A stretch of DNA of 64,000 nt, from NCBI GenBank assembly GCA_022821985.1, contig JAJECP010000039.1, positions 62,001 through 126,000 on the forward strand. The letters are read 5' to 3'. The stretch is from Acidimicrobiia bacterium (GTDB lineage Bacteria; Actinomycetota; Acidimicrobiia; Acidimicrobiales; Poriferisodalaceae). Position 1 is the stretch's first letter, and the number at the start of each line of letters is the position of its first letter. The translations under genes and the position numbers were made by a program. Below are positions 51,223 to 60,244 of this stretch, in pieces. The notes under the pieces are model-generated. The model was not told where the DNA came from, ran no database searches, and worked only from the letters and a program-made list of their open reading frames with translations.

Positions 51223-51294
51223 GCGGGTTCACCCCGACGCAGACGTTCAAGCCTCGCGCCGGACGAGAGCAAGGCAGCGGGCGATGAGCGGGTT
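51167..51294. repeat. 65-bp tandem duplication across the rpsS-rplV junction
   Basis: Copy 1 begins at 51167 (CCCCGACGCGGACGTTCAAG) and copy 2 at 51232 (CCCCGACGCAGACGTTCAAG). The first 20 positions differ once, the next 32 differ 13 times, and the last 11 (ATGAGCGGGTT at 51219 and 51284) are identical. The unit covers the S19 tail, its stop codon and the start of the next gene. Confidence 0.85.
51219..51287 (+). CDS. 22-residue ORF derived from a duplicated S19 C-terminus
   Basis: The ORF reads [22 protein letters not shown] split as a copy of the S19 end ([18 protein letters not shown]) fused to the first three codons of the following gene. Its ATG overlaps the rpsS stop (ATGA at 51219-51222) and its stop overlaps the rplV ATG (ATGA at 51284-51287), so ribosomes leaving rpsS would have to pass through it to reach rplV by coupling. 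Basic, with no domain. It may be a translational relay, a free peptide, or neutral debris of the duplication. Expression is unproven. Confidence 0.5.
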   Translation: MSGFTPTQTFKPRAGREQGSGR

Positions 51295-51976
51295 GATCGA
51301 CCTCGATGTCATCGCAGGCGCCAAGGCGACGCACAAGTACGCACGCCTGTCCGCGTCGAAAGCGCGGGTGGTGCTCAACCTCATCCGCGACGAAGACTTG
51401 GCGCTCGCCCGCGACCGCCTGCGCTTCTGCGAGCGCGCCGCCGCCGAGGTGGTGTCCAAGGTGCTCGAGAGCGCGGTGGCCAATGCCACCAACAACGAGC
51501 AGCTCGACGCCGACGAGTTGTACGTGGCTGAGTGCTGGGCCGACGAGGGTCCCGTGCTCAAGCGCTGGCGCCCGCGAGCACGAGGCCGCGCCACCCGCAT
51601 CTTCAAGCAGACCAGCCACATCACCGTGATCGTGGCTCAGCTCAGCCCCGAGGAGCTCGAGATGCGCGAGGCTCGCTTGGCCGCCTCGGGCTCTCAGACC
51701 GCCGCAGCCGCGCGTGCGGCCCGCGTGGCCGCCAGCCGCGCCGCCCCGGACACCGACGAGGCTGACGAGGTTGCGCCAGAAGACATCGACGCCGCAGCCG
51801 ATGAGGTCCCGACCGGCGATGCCGAGGAACAAGGCGACGCAGTCGAACCAGACGACGAGTCTGGGGACATCACGGCTGCCGCAGCCGACGAGGCCGAAGC
51901 GGCCGATGAGAACGGCGAAGCCAGCGGGGACGATGCTGCCGACCCCGAAGCTGCCGACCCAGAGGAACGGAACTGA
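51284..51976 (+). CDS. rplV: 50S ribosomal protein L22 with long acidic C-terminal extension
   Basis: The L22 domain occupies about residues 8-125 ([73 protein letters not shown]). Its beta-hairpin lines the exit tunnel. Residues about 135-230 are an Ala-rich then Asp/Glu-rich low-complexity tail, making the protein 230 aa where about 110-130 is usual. ATG 51284 shares the ATGAGCGGG start block with the preceding mini-ORF. Tails of this type occur in some actinobacterial L22 proteins. Confidence 0.93.
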   Translation: MSGLIDLDVIAGAKATHKYARLSASKARVVLNLIRDEDLALARDRLRFCERAAAEVVSKVLESAVANATNNEQLDADELYVAECWADEGPVLKRWRPRARGRATRIFKQTSHITVIVAQLSPEELEMREARLAASGSQTAAAARAARVAASRAAPDTDEADEVAPEDIDAAADEVPTGDAEEQGDAVEPDDESGDITAAAADEAEAADENGEASGDDAADPEAADPEERN

Positions 51977-51978
51977 TC

Positions 51979-52866
51979 ATGGGTCAGAAGGTCAACCCGT
52001 ACGGCTTCCGCTTGGGAATCACCACCGACTGGAAGTCCCGTTGGTACGCCGACAAGGAGTACCAGGACTATCTCATCGAGGATTGGAAGATCCGAGACTT
52101 CCTGCGGACTGAGCTGCCGCATGCCGCGATCAGCCGCATCGAGGTGGAGCGAACCCGAGATCGCCTGCGCGTCGACGTGCACACGGCTCGGCCGGGCATC
52201 GTGATCGGCCGCCGGGGCAGCGAGGCCGATCGGCTGCGCACGAAGCTCGGCAAGATCTCGGGCAACCCGAAGGTCCAGCTGAACATCCAGGAGATCAAGC
52301 AGCCCGAGCTCGAGGCGGCGCTCATCGCACAGGGCGTTGCGGATCAGCTCGCCGGCCGCGTCGCCTTCCGGCGGGCCATGAAGCGTGCCGTGCAGAACGC
52401 CCAGAAGGCCGGCGCACTCGGCATCCGGGTGCAGTGCTCAGGCCGGCTCGGCGGCTCGGAGATGGCCCGCACCGAGTGGTACCGCGAAGGCCGTGTGCCG
52501 CTGCACACGCTGCGCGCCGACATCGATTACGGCTTCCGCGAAGCCCGCACCACGGCGGGTCGCATCGGCGTGAAGGTGTGGCTCTACAAGGGCGACATCC
52601 TCCCGTACAAGGTGTCGTCCGACGAGCGCATTCACCGCGAGGCGGCCATGGCCACAGGCCAGACGTCGGGCGACGGTGCACCTCCAGGAGGTGTGGTGTC
52701 TTCAGCTGGTCGCCGGAGCGATCTCGAGGATGTGCCCGAGGAGCCCGTCCCGCTGCTGCGCGAGGCCGATCCCGAGTTCGAGCGCCTGCTCGAGGAGGAA
52801 GAGCAGATCGAGCGGGCCACGCGCGATCAGTCCCAGACGCCCAACTTCAGGCCGGGAGACGACTGA
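51979..52866 (+). CDS. rpsC: 30S ribosomal protein S3
   Basis: The 295-residue S3 has the N-terminal [24 protein letters not shown], the KH domain with [16 protein letters not shown] and the C-terminal domain [14 protein letters not shown]. From about residue 225 on comes an acidic extension ([33 protein letters not shown]). It lines the mRNA entry channel. Its TGA overlaps the rplP ATG by one base. Confidence 0.96.
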   Translation: MGQKVNPYGFRLGITTDWKSRWYADKEYQDYLIEDWKIRDFLRTELPHAAISRIEVERTRDRLRVDVHTARPGIVIGRRGSEADRLRTKLGKISGNPKVQLNIQEIKQPELEAALIAQGVADQLAGRVAFRRAMKRAVQNAQKAGALGIRVQCSGRLGGSEMARTEWYREGRVPLHTLRADIDYGFREARTTAGRIGVKVWLYKGDILPYKVSSDERIHREAAMATGQTSGDGAPPGGVVSSAGRRSDLEDVPEEPVPLLREADPEFERLLEEEEQIERATRDQSQTPNFRPGDD

Positions 52867-53282
52867 TGCTGATGCCTCGCAAGGTCAAGCACCGCAAGGC
52901 GCATCGCGGTCGCATGAAGGGCCGCACCAAGGGCGGCACGGCCGTGCACTTCGGCGACTACGGCATCCAGGCGCTGGAACCCGGCTGGATCACGGCCCGC
53001 CAGATCGAAGCGGCCCGCATCGCCATGACCCGTCACGTGAAGCGCGGCGGGAAGGTCTGGATCAACATCTTCCCCGACAAGCCGGTGACCGCGAAGCCTG
53101 CGGAGACCCGCATGGGCTCGGGCAAGGGAAATCCGGAGAAGTGGGTGGCCGTGGTGAAGCCCGGCCGTGTGATGTTCGAGCTGGGCGGCGTGAACGCCGA
53201 GCTGGCCCGCGGCGCCATGGAGCGCGCTATCCAGAAGCTGCCCATCCGGGCACGGGTGATCTCCCGAGAGGAGGCCATCTGA
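52866..53282 (+). CDS. rplP: 50S ribosomal protein L16
   Basis: The 138-residue protein is standard L16: [85 protein letters not shown]. It organises the A-site tRNA position on the large subunit. The first ATG (52866) rather than the third codon is chosen because MLMP is the family start. It is coupled by TGATG overlaps on both sides. Confidence 0.97.
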   Translation: MLMPRKVKHRKAHRGRMKGRTKGGTAVHFGDYGIQALEPGWITARQIEAARIAMTRHVKRGGKVWINIFPDKPVTAKPAETRMGSGKGNPEKWVAVVKPGRVMFELGGVNAELARGAMERAIQKLPIRARVISREEAI

Positions 53283-53671
53283 TGGCGAAGGCCGCGACGC
53301 TCCGGACCCTGTCAGACGATCAGCTGCTCGACGAGCTGGACAGCGCGAAGAAGGAGCTGTTCAACCTGCGATTCGCATTCGCAACGGGGCAGCTCGACAA
53401 CTCCGCGCAGGTGGCTGCCACCAAGCGCGACATCGCCCGCATTCACACCGTGCTGCGCGAGCGTGAGATCGCAGCGGCCGATGTGCTGCTGGACCCATCG
53501 GCTGGCCCAGTGCAGGGCTCGGCTGCTGGTCTGGCTGGCCCGTCGAATGACCCAGTGCAGGGCTCGGCCGCTGGTCTGGCTGGCGCCTCGCAGGGCTCGG
53601 CTGCTGGTCTGGCTAGCGCCTCGCAGGGCTCGGCCGCGGACAGCGCAGATTCCACAGGAGATCCGTCATGA
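53282..53671 (+). CDS. rpmC: 50S ribosomal protein L29 with repeat-containing C-terminal extension
   Basis: Residues 1-68 are L29 ([57 protein letters not shown]). The remaining 61 residues are Gly/Ala/Ser-rich and contain four QGSAA(G/D)-type units, the middle ones repeating every 11 residues (33 bp). L29 is normally 60-75 aa, so the protein (129 aa) is about double length. L29 lies near the tunnel exit, so the tail could reach nascent-chain factors. The start overlaps the rplP stop, and its own stop overlaps rpsQ (ATGA). Confidence 0.92.
   Translation: MAKAATLRTLSDDQLLDELDSAKKELFNLRFAFATGQLDNSAQVAATKRDIARIHTVLREREIAAADVLLDPSAGPVQGSAAGLAGPSNDPVQGSAAGLAGASQGSAAGLASASQGSAADSADSTGDPS
53513..53650 (+). 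repeat. In-frame tandem repeats in the rpmC 3' region
   Basis: CAGGGCTCGGC(T/C)GC-type units begin at 53513, 53558, 53591 and 53624, with spacings 45, 33 and 33, all multiples of three. They encode the [12 protein letters not shown] repeats of the L29 extension. The low divergence between units suggests recent expansion. Confidence 0.85.
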
Positions 53672-53946
53672 GCACCGAGACTGCCGAGACCGTCGAGCGC
53701 AACCGGCGCAAGGTGCGCGAGGGCATCGTCACCTCCACCAAGATGGACCGCACGGCGGTCGTCTCGGTGACCGAGCGTGTGCGCCACCCCCGCTACTTCA
53801 AGACCGTTCAGCGCACCAAGAAGCTGTACGTCCACGACCCCGCTGGAGACACGCGTCCGGGCGACCGGGTGCGCGTCATGGAAACCCGGCCGATCTCGAA
53901 GACCAAGCGCTGGCGCTTGGTGGAGATCATCGAACGGGCGCGGTGA
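53668..53946 (+). CDS. rpsQ: 30S ribosomal protein S17
   Basis: The 92-residue S17 reads [46 protein letters not shown]...[24 protein letters not shown], the complete OB fold with a short N-terminal lead. It is primary 16S-binding protein. It begins in an ATGA overlap with rpmC, and rplN follows four bases after its stop. Confidence 0.97.
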   Translation: MSTETAETVERNRRKVREGIVTSTKMDRTAVVSVTERVRHPRYFKTVQRTKKLYVHDPAGDTRPGDRVRVMETRPISKTKRWRLVEIIERAR

Positions 53947-53950
53947 GGTC

Positions 53951-54319
53951 ATGATCCAGCAAGAGTCCCGACTCAAAGTCGCCGACAACTCCGGCGCCCG
54001 CGAGGTGCTGTGCATCCGCGTGCTCGGCGGCACGGGTCGGCGCTACGCCTCGATCGGCGACGTTTTCGTTGCCACTGTGAAGGACGCCATCCCGGGCGCA
54101 GCGGTGCGCAAGGGCGACGTGGTGCGCTGCGTCGTGGTGCGCACGCGCAAGCAGCGCAGGCGTCCCGACGGCAGCTACATCCGCTTCGACGAGAACGCCG
54201 CCGTGCTCGTCGACGACAACCGCCAGCCGCGTGGCACCCGCATCTTCGGCCCCGTCGGCCGCGAGCTGCGCGACAAGCGCTTCATGCGCATCGTGTCGCT
54301 CGCCCCGGAAGTTCTGTGA
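53951..54319 (+). CDS. rplN: 50S ribosomal protein L14
   Basis: The 122-residue protein starts [27 protein letters not shown] and ends [22 protein letters not shown], complete L14. It contacts 16S helix 14 at an inter-subunit bridge. ATG 53951 is preceded by GGTGAGG. rplX follows after 13 bases. Confidence 0.98.
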   Translation: MIQQESRLKVADNSGAREVLCIRVLGGTGRRYASIGDVFVATVKDAIPGAAVRKGDVVRCVVVRTRKQRRRPDGSYIRFDENAAVLVDDNRQPRGTRIFGPVGRELRDKRFMRIVSLAPEVL

Positions 54320-54332
54320 TGGGGGTGACGTG

Positions 54333-54671
54333 ATGGCACGCCAGAAGAACCAGCTGCCGCGGCTGCGAGTCCGCAAGGGCGACACCGTGCGCGTTGTCTC
54401 CGGCCCTGACAAGGGCAAGGAAGGCGAGGTCGTGTCGGTGGATCTGGCGCGCCGCCGCCTCACGGTGGAAGGCGTGAACGTGGGGCACAAGCACCAGAAG
54501 CCCTCCCAGCAGAACCAGGAGGGCCAGATCATCGACTACCTGCTGCCGATCGACGTGTCGAACGTGGCGGTGGTGTGCCCGCGAACGGGCCAGCCCGGTC
54601 GGGTCGGTTTCCGCTTCGAGGGCGGCCGCAAGGTGCGTTACCACCGAGTCTCGGGGGAGGAACTGCCATGA
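54333..54671 (+). CDS. rplX: 50S ribosomal protein L24
   Basis: The 112-residue L24 carries the KOW motif [46 protein letters not shown] and C-terminal [32 protein letters not shown]. It initiates 50S assembly. ATG 54333 follows GGGGGTGACGTG. Its stop overlaps the rplE ATG (ATGA). Confidence 0.97.
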   Translation: MARQKNQLPRLRVRKGDTVRVVSGPDKGKEGEVVSVDLARRRLTVEGVNVGHKHQKPSQQNQEGQIIDYLLPIDVSNVAVVCPRTGQPGRVGFRFEGGRKVRYHRVSGEELP

Positions 54672-55306
54672 GCGTGACCGAGGCCCAGACCGACGCCCCC
54701 TCCCTCGCTTCGTCCGACACCGGCGGCAACGAGCGGCCCGAGCCTCGTATGCCCGAACCTCGTATGAAGGTGCTCTACCGCGACACCGTCCGCGCGCAAC
54801 TGCTCGACGAGCTCGGGCTCGCGAACGTGATGCAGGTGCCCACGCTGACGAAGATCAGCGTGAACATGGGCGTCGGCGCTGCGCTGACGAACCGGGGCCT
54901 GCTCGAGGGCGCCATCGACGACCTCAGCCGCATCTGCGGTCAGCGGCCGGCGATCACCCGGGCGAAGCAGTCCATCGCAGGGTTCAAGCTGCGCGAGGGC
55001 AACGCGATCGGCGCCCGCGTCACCATGCGCCGTGACCGGATGTGGGAGTTCTACGACCGTCTCGTGTCGTTGGCCATCCCTCGCATCCGCGATTTCCGGG
55101 GTCTGTCGCCGCGCAGCTTCGACGGCCACGGCAACTACACGTTCGGCCTCACCGAGCAGCTGGTCTTTCCCGAGATCGACTACGACAGCGTCAACCAGAT
55201 CCGCGGCATGGACATCACGCTCGTGACGTCAGCCGTCGACGACGAGGGCGGGCGTGCCCTGCTGGTTGCGCTGGGCTTTCCATTCCGCCAACACCCAACG
55301 ACCTAG
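54668..55306 (+). CDS. rplE: 50S ribosomal protein L5
   Basis: The 212-residue L5 has an unusual N-terminal lead of about 32 residues (Thr/Ser/Pro-rich, with [15 protein letters not shown] repetition) before the core [38 protein letters not shown]. Core motifs [24 protein letters not shown] and [17 protein letters not shown] are present. L5 binds 5S rRNA and P-site tRNA. The overlap with rplX favours the long start at 54668; an internal ATG at the core could be an alternative. Confidence 0.95.
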   Translation: MSVTEAQTDAPSLASSDTGGNERPEPRMPEPRMKVLYRDTVRAQLLDELGLANVMQVPTLTKISVNMGVGAALTNRGLLEGAIDDLSRICGQRPAITRAKQSIAGFKLREGNAIGARVTMRRDRMWEFYDRLVSLAIPRIRDFRGLSPRSFDGHGNYTFGLTEQLVFPEIDYDSVNQIRGMDITLVTSAVDDEGGRALLVALGFPFRQHPTT

Positions 55307-55351
55307 CACCCGGCTAACTCACCAGGCCCCGATTCAACAAAGGCAGTACCG

Positions 55352-55537
55352 ATGGCCAAGAAGGCACTCGTCAACAAGCAGCAGCGCACCCCCAAGTTCA
55401 AGGTGCGCGCCTACACGCGCTGCCGCGTGTGCGGCCGACCGCGGTCGGTATACCGCAAGTTCGGGCTGTGCCGAGTGTGCCTGCGAGAGATGGTCCATGC
55501 CGGCGAGGTGCCCGGCGTGACGAAGGCCAGCTGGTGA
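55352..55537 (+). CDS. rpsN: 30S ribosomal protein S14, zinc-binding type
   Basis: The 61-residue short S14 (type Z) has Cys-x2-Cys pairs in [26 protein letters not shown], a complete zinc ribbon. Position between rplE and rpsH is the usual spc location. AAGGCAG lies upstream of the ATG. Confidence 0.97.
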   Translation: MAKKALVNKQQRTPKFKVRAYTRCRVCGRPRSVYRKFGLCRVCLREMVHAGEVPGVTKASW

Positions 55538-55550
55538 GGGAGGTGCGCAC

Positions 55551-55955
55551 ATGTCGATGACCGACCCCATTGCGGACATGCTCACCCGCATTCGCAACGC
55601 CAACATGGTGTTCAAAGACGAGGTGGCCATGCCGTCCTCCAAGCAGAAGGAGCGCCTGGCGGCGATCCTCAAGCGCGAGGGCTACGTGAGCGACTACCAG
55701 GTGAGCGACGGCACCGACGGCCCCGCCCCGACGCTCACGATCAACCTGAAGTACACCGGTGACCGCGACCGCACCATCTCGGGGCTGCAGCGCATCTCCA
55801 AGCCCGGGCTGCGGGTGTACACCAAGTCCGACAAGGTTCCCCGCGTGCTCGGCGGCCTCGGCATTGCCGTGCTGTCGACGAGCCGGGGCCTGATGACCGA
55901 CCGCGAAGCTCGCCGTAACCGCATGGGCGGCGAGATCCTCTGTTACGTCTGGTAG
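55551..55955 (+). CDS. rpsH: 30S ribosomal protein S8
   Basis: The 134-residue S8 starts [46 protein letters not shown] and ends [33 protein letters not shown], complete. S8 binds the central domain of 16S rRNA and in enterobacteria represses the spc operon. GGGAGG precedes the ATG. Confidence 0.98.
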   Translation: MSMTDPIADMLTRIRNANMVFKDEVAMPSSKQKERLAAILKREGYVSDYQVSDGTDGPAPTLTINLKYTGDRDRTISGLQRISKPGLRVYTKSDKVPRVLGGLGIAVLSTSRGLMTDREARRNRMGGEILCYVW

Positions 55956-55964
55956 GAGGCGGCG

Positions 55965-56546
55965 ATGTCACGCGTGGGCAAGACGCCCATCTCGATTCCC
56001 GACGGGGTGACGGTGACGGCCGAACCAGCCCCCGATGTCGCCGGTTCCGTGGCTGGCGACGTGGTGACCGTCAGCGGTCCTGGAGGCGAGCTCCAGCGCG
56101 AGCTGGCCGCGGGCATCCGTGCGCGCGTCGACGACGGGGAAGGCGGCAGCCAGGTCGTCGTGGAGCGCGCCGATGACAGCCGCTCGCAGCGGTCGCTGCA
56201 CGGCCTGAGCCGGGCGCTGGTCGCCAACATGGTGCAGGGCGTGTCGCAGGGCTTCTCCAAGGAACTGCAGATTGTCGGCGTGGGATACCGCGCAGCAGCC
56301 CGCGGATCATCGGCGCTCGAGCTGTCGCTGGGATTCAGTCACACCGTGCCGGTGACGGCACCCGACGGCATCAGCTTCGAGGTGCCGAGCCAGACGTCCA
56401 TCATCGTGAAGGGCATCGACAAGCAGCTCGTCGGGCAGGTCGCGGCCAACATCCGTGCGCTGCGCAAGCCCGAGCCCTACAAGGGCAAGGGCATCCGTTA
56501 CGTCGACGAGCGCGTGCTGCGCAAAGCCGGAAAGGCGGCGAAGTGA
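55965..56546 (+). CDS. rplF: 50S ribosomal protein L6
   Basis: The 193-residue L6 has [16 protein letters not shown], a first-domain insertion relative to common L6, and the second domain with [29 protein letters not shown] and [27 protein letters not shown]. It sits near the sarcin-ricin loop. GGAGGCGG precedes the ATG. Its stop overlaps the rplR GTG start. Confidence 0.97.
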   Translation: MSRVGKTPISIPDGVTVTAEPAPDVAGSVAGDVVTVSGPGGELQRELAAGIRARVDDGEGGSQVVVERADDSRSQRSLHGLSRALVANMVQGVSQGFSKELQIVGVGYRAAARGSSALELSLGFSHTVPVTAPDGISFEVPSQTSIIVKGIDKQLVGQVAANIRALRKPEPYKGKGIRYVDERVLRKAGKAAK

Positions 56547-56896
56547 GTGCTCCCACGAGGGCGGCCCGGCGTGATCGGCGCCGCCGTCGCGTCCGCAAGA
56601 AGATCACCGGCACCGCAGCGCGCCCGCGCCTGGCGGTGCACCGGTCCAACCGGCATATCAGCGCCCAGCTCATCGACGACGAAACCGGCCGCACAGTGGC
56701 TGCTGCGTCGTCGCGCGAGGCCGGCGTGACCGGTGGCGGCAACATCACAGCCGCTGGCGAGATCGGTCGGCTCATCGCCGAGCGGGCTCGGGCGGCTGGC
56801 ACCACCACGGTCACCTTCGACCGGGGCGGGAACCGCTACCACGGCCGCGTGGCGGCCCTTGCAGATGCTGCCCGTGCGGGCGGCCTGGAGTTCTGA
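56543..56896 (+). CDS. rplR: 50S ribosomal protein L18
   Basis: The 117-residue L18 contains [44 protein letters not shown] and [26 protein letters not shown], complete. It binds 5S rRNA. It starts at a GTG overlapping the rplF stop. rpsE begins 10 bases later. Confidence 0.97.
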   Translation: MSAPTRAARRDRRRRRVRKKITGTAARPRLAVHRSNRHISAQLIDDETGRTVAAASSREAGVTGGGNITAAGEIGRLIAERARAAGTTTVTFDRGGNRYHGRVAALADAARAGGLEF

Positions 56897-56906
56897 GGGA
56901 GGACTC

Positions 56907-57632
56907 GTGACAGACGCACCAACCTCTCAGCCCGGCCCTTCCCAACCGCGCAGCGGCCCGGAAGAGCGCAGCGGCAATGAACGCGGCGGCGGCAACGAGC
57001 GTGGCGGCAACGAGCGTGAGCGGGGCGGCCGTCGCCCGCGCGACCGCCAATTCGACAACCCCCGCAACAGCGGTGACGACGGTCTGCGTGAATCGCGGGT
57101 CATCGACATCAACCGTGTGGCCAAGGTGGTCAAGGGCGGCCGCCGCTTTTCGTTCTCCGCACTCGTAGTGATCGGCGACGGCGCGGGCCGGGTCGGCTTG
57201 GGTTACGGCAAGGCCAAGGAAGTGCCGTTGGCGATCCAGAAGGGCACCGAAGAGGCCCGCAAGAGCCTGTTCGAGGTGCCCCTGGCCGGCTCCACCATCG
57301 TCCACCCCGTGCTGGGAGTGATGGGTGCTGGCAAGGTGCTGCTGCAGCCGGCGGCCCCCGGTACCGGCGTCATTGCCGGCGGTGCCGCCAGGGCGATCCT
57401 CGAGGAGGCGGGCATCAGCGATGTGCTGGCCAAGTCGCTCGGTTCCTCCAATCACATCAACGTGGCCCGAGCCACGATCGCGGGCTTGGCGGCCCTCAAG
57501 CGTCCCGACGAGGTGGCCAAGCTGCGCGGGCTGTCGCCCGAGGAGTGCATCCCCGCCGGTCTGCTCGAGGCATACCGCGAGACAGAGCGCACGCGCAAGC
57601 TGAGCGATGCCTCCGCAGGGGCCTCATCATGA
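56907..57632 (+). CDS. rpsE: 30S ribosomal protein S5 with Arg/Gly-rich N-terminal extension
   Basis: The 241-residue protein has about 62 N-terminal residues rich in Arg, Gly, Asn and Glu ([20 protein letters not shown]) before the S5 core [32 protein letters not shown]. Core motifs [15 protein letters not shown] and the C-terminal [21 protein letters not shown] are intact. GTG 56907 has GAGGGAGG upstream, which supports the long form. S5 contributes to mRNA entry and fidelity. Its stop overlaps rpmD (ATGA). Confidence 0.95.
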   Translation: MTDAPTSQPGPSQPRSGPEERSGNERGGGNERGGNERERGGRRPRDRQFDNPRNSGDDGLRESRVIDINRVAKVVKGGRRFSFSALVVIGDGAGRVGLGYGKAKEVPLAIQKGTEEARKSLFEVPLAGSTIVHPVLGVMGAGKVLLQPAAPGTGVIAGGAARAILEEAGISDVLAKSLGSSNHINVARATIAGLAALKRPDEVAKLRGLSPEECIPAGLLEAYRETERTRKLSDASAGASS

Positions 57633-57871
57633 GCGCGCCGAGTTCGAACCAGCATGGCACCAGCCAGATCGTGGTGACCCAGGTGCGATCGGGCATCGGG
57701 GCCAAGCCCAAGGCACGCGGTGCGCTGCGGGCGCTCGGTCTGGGCAAGATCGGCCGCAGCCATACCCTGCCGGATCGACCCGAGATCCGCGGCATGCTGC
57801 GCAAGGTGAGTCATCTGATCACTGCTGAATTTGTTACAGCTCAGGAGGTCAGCGATGCTGAGACTGCATGA
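57629..57871 (+). CDS. rpmD: 50S ribosomal protein L30
   Basis: The 80-residue L30 has the core [51 protein letters not shown] followed by a short extra C-terminal segment. ATG 57629 overlaps the rpsE stop. Its last 17 bases overlap the start of rplO, an unusually long overlap, and the rplO ribosome binding site lies within it. Confidence 0.94.
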   Translation: MSAPSSNQHGTSQIVVTQVRSGIGAKPKARGALRALGLGKIGRSHTLPDRPEIRGMLRKVSHLITAEFVTAQEVSDAETA

Positions 57872-58346
57872 TCTGGCCCCGCCGCCGGGATCGAAGCGCA
57901 AGCGCAGGCGGGTAGCGCGCGGCACCAGCGGCAAGGGCGGCAAGACCGCAGGCCGCGGCACCAAGGGCACTCGTGCCCGCGGCACCGTTCCCGTCTGGTA
58001 CGAGGGCGGCCAGCTGCCGCTGCAGGTCCGCATTCCCAAGCGCAAGGGCTTCAAGAACCCGTTTCGCGTTGAGTACCAGCCGGTCAATCTCGACACCCTC
58101 GAAGACTGCGGTCTCGACGAAATCACACCCGCCGAACTTCTGGCCCGCGGCTTGGTGTCCAAGGGCGCCATGGTCAAGATCCTCGGGCGTGGCGAGATCA
58201 CCCGATCCGTCGCGGTGAAAGCCCACGCCGTGTCCGGCTCGGCCCGCGCAGCCATCGAGAGTGCCGGCGGGAGCATCGAGATCCTGCCGCCCATGTTCGG
58301 CGGTCCCCGGCCACCCGCCCGGGGCAACCAGCACACCAATCGCTAG
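57855..58346 (+). CDS. rplO: 50S ribosomal protein L15
   Basis: The 163-residue L15 starts [38 protein letters not shown] and has the GGQLPLQVRIPKRKGFKNPFRVEYQPVNLDTLE and KILGRGEITRSVAVKAHAVSGSARAAIESAGG segments. AGGAGGTCAGCG precedes the ATG. It is a late 50S assembly protein and precedes secY by nine bases. Confidence 0.97.
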   Translation: MLRLHDLAPPPGSKRKRRRVARGTSGKGGKTAGRGTKGTRARGTVPVWYEGGQLPLQVRIPKRKGFKNPFRVEYQPVNLDTLEDCGLDEITPAELLARGLVSKGAMVKILGRGEITRSVAVKAHAVSGSARAAIESAGGSIEILPPMFGGPRPPARGNQHTNR

Positions 58347-58355
58347 GGGCTCGTC

Positions 58356-59684
58356 GTGCTCGGCCACATGCGCAACATCTTCCGGATCGCAGATCTGCGC
58401 CGGAAGATCATGTTCACGCTGTTCATCATTGCGGCGTACAGGCTGGGCTCCCAGGTGCCGGTGCCGGGCATCGACTTCGACGCCATCGTGTCGCTGCGCG
58501 AGCAAGCCAGCTCGACCGGCGGCGTGCTGGCGCTGCTGAACCTGTTCTCGGGCGGCGCGCTCACCAACTTCGCGATCTTCGCGTTGGGCATCATGCCGTA
58601 CATCACGGCGTCGATCATCATCCAGATCCTCACCGTCGCGATCCCGCGCTTCGAGCAGCTCCAGCAGCAGGGTGCGGTGGGGCAGCGGAAGCTGACGCAG
58701 TACACCCGCTACCTGACGCTGGGCATCGCCTTCGTGCAGGCCACGGGCATCACGTTCATCTTCGGGCGGGGCCAGGGCACCGCCTTGGGCAACACCGCCG
58801 GTGTCATCGTCATCCCCGACTTCACGTTCAATCGCGTGGCGCTGGTGATCCTGTCGCTGACGGCGGGCACGGCGCTGCTCATGTGGATGGGCGAGCTGAT
58901 CAGCCAGCGCGGCGTGGGCAATGGCATGTCGCTGCTGATCTTCGCCTCGGTCGTGTCCACGATCCCGTTCGACGGGGCCCGCCTGCTGGCGGTGCAAGGC
59001 ACGGTGTACCTGGCGGCCGCGGTCATCGTGGCCACGGGAATGATGGTGGCCATCATCTTCATCGAGCAGGGCCAGCGTCGCATCCCGGTGCAGTTCTCCC
59101 GCCGGCAGGTGGGCCGCAGGCTCTACGGCGGGCAGAACACCTATATCCCGCTGAAGGTCAACCAGTCGGGCGTGATCCCGGTGATCTTCGCCAGCTCGAT
59201 CCTGTTCCTGCCGGTGCTGCTGTCGAACGTGGCGAACTGGGGCTGGCTGCAGACCGCTGTCGACGAGTACCTGACCCAGCCCGACAACATCGCCTACATC
59301 CTGTTCTTCGGCGGGCTGATCGTGGGCTTCGCCTACTTCTACACGGCCATCACATTCGACCCGGTGCGCCAAGCCGACAACATCCGCAAGCAGGGCGGCT
59401 TCATTCCCGGCATCCGGCCCGGGCCGCAAACCGAGCGGTACCTGGCCAGAGTGCTGAACCGCATCACGCTGCCGGGCGCTCTGTTCATTGCCTTGGTGGC
59501 GCTGCTGCCCAGCGTGCTGCTGTCGCTGACCAGTGACCTCGATGCTCTGGGCAGCGGCGGCGCCGGTGCAGCCATCGGATTCGGCGGTGTGTCGATCCTG
59601 ATTGCCTCCGGTGTGGCGCTGGAGACGATGAAGCAGGTCGACAGCCAGTTGCTGATGCGCAACTACGAAGGGTTCTTGGCCTGA
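58356..59684 (+). CDS. secY: Preprotein translocase subunit SecY
   Basis: The 442-residue channel protein has ten predicted helices, the plug region after [31 protein letters not shown], cytosolic loop [19 protein letters not shown] and the C5 loop [23 protein letters not shown]-type segment (here [21 protein letters not shown]). It forms the Sec channel with SecE and SecG. It starts at GTG 58356, and its TGA overlaps the adk ATG by one base. Confidence 0.97.
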   Translation: [442 protein letters not shown]

Positions 59685-60244
59685 TGAGCACGCGACGGCT
59701 GGTCATCCTGGGCAAGCAGGGAGCTGGCAAGGGCACGCAGTGCGAACTGCTGGTGGAGCGCTATGGCATCGCCCACATTTCGACAGGCGACATGCTGCGC
59801 GCCGCCGTCGCTGCGGGCACCGAGCTGGGCCGGCAGGCCAAGGCCGTCATGGACGCAGGTGACCTGGTCAGCGACGAGCTGATCCTGGGCATCGTGGCTG
59901 AGCGGCTCACCGAACCCGATACCGCTGCCGGTTTCCTGCTCGACGGCTTCCCTCGCACTGAGGCCCAAGCCGACGGTCTGTTTGCACTGCTGGCGCCGAG
60001 CACGGTGGAACGGGCGATCGACCTGGATGTGCCGGACGAGGTGGTGACCCAGCGGATGCTGGAGCGGGGCCGAGCCGACGACACGCCGGAGGCGATCTCC
60101 CGGCGGCTGGAGCTGTACGAAGCCGAGACAGCGCCGCTGCGGAAGCTGTTCGCCGACCAGGGAGTGCTGGTCTCCGTTGACGGCCTCGGAACCCCCGCCG
60201 AGGTCCATGGGCGCATCGTGGCCGCCATTGAGGCGGCACGATGA
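59684..60244 (+). CDS. adk: Adenylate kinase, short type
   Basis: The 186-residue kinase has the P-loop GKQGAGKGTQ (10-19), AMP-binding HISTGDMLRAAV and DGFPRTEAQADGL, and a short LID (RGRADDTPEAISRRLELY) without zinc cysteines, as usual in actinomycetes. It interconverts ATP, ADP and AMP. It is translationally coupled to secY. A 27-bp near-copy of its 3' end including the stop follows 32 bases downstream. Confidence 0.96.
   Translation: MSTRRLVILGKQGAGKGTQCELLVERYGIAHISTGDMLRAAVAAGTELGRQAKAVMDAGDLVSDELILGIVAERLTEPDTAAGFLLDGFPRTEAQADGLFALLAPSTVERAIDLDVPDEVVTQRMLERGRADDTPEAISRRLELYEAETAPLRKLFADQGVLVSVDGLGTPAEVHGRIVAAIEAAR

Noticed and set aside
57849..59429. A 526-codon minus-strand frame over rplO and secY
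   Set aside because: Antisense to two conserved genes, with composition dominated by Arg, Ala, Asp and His.
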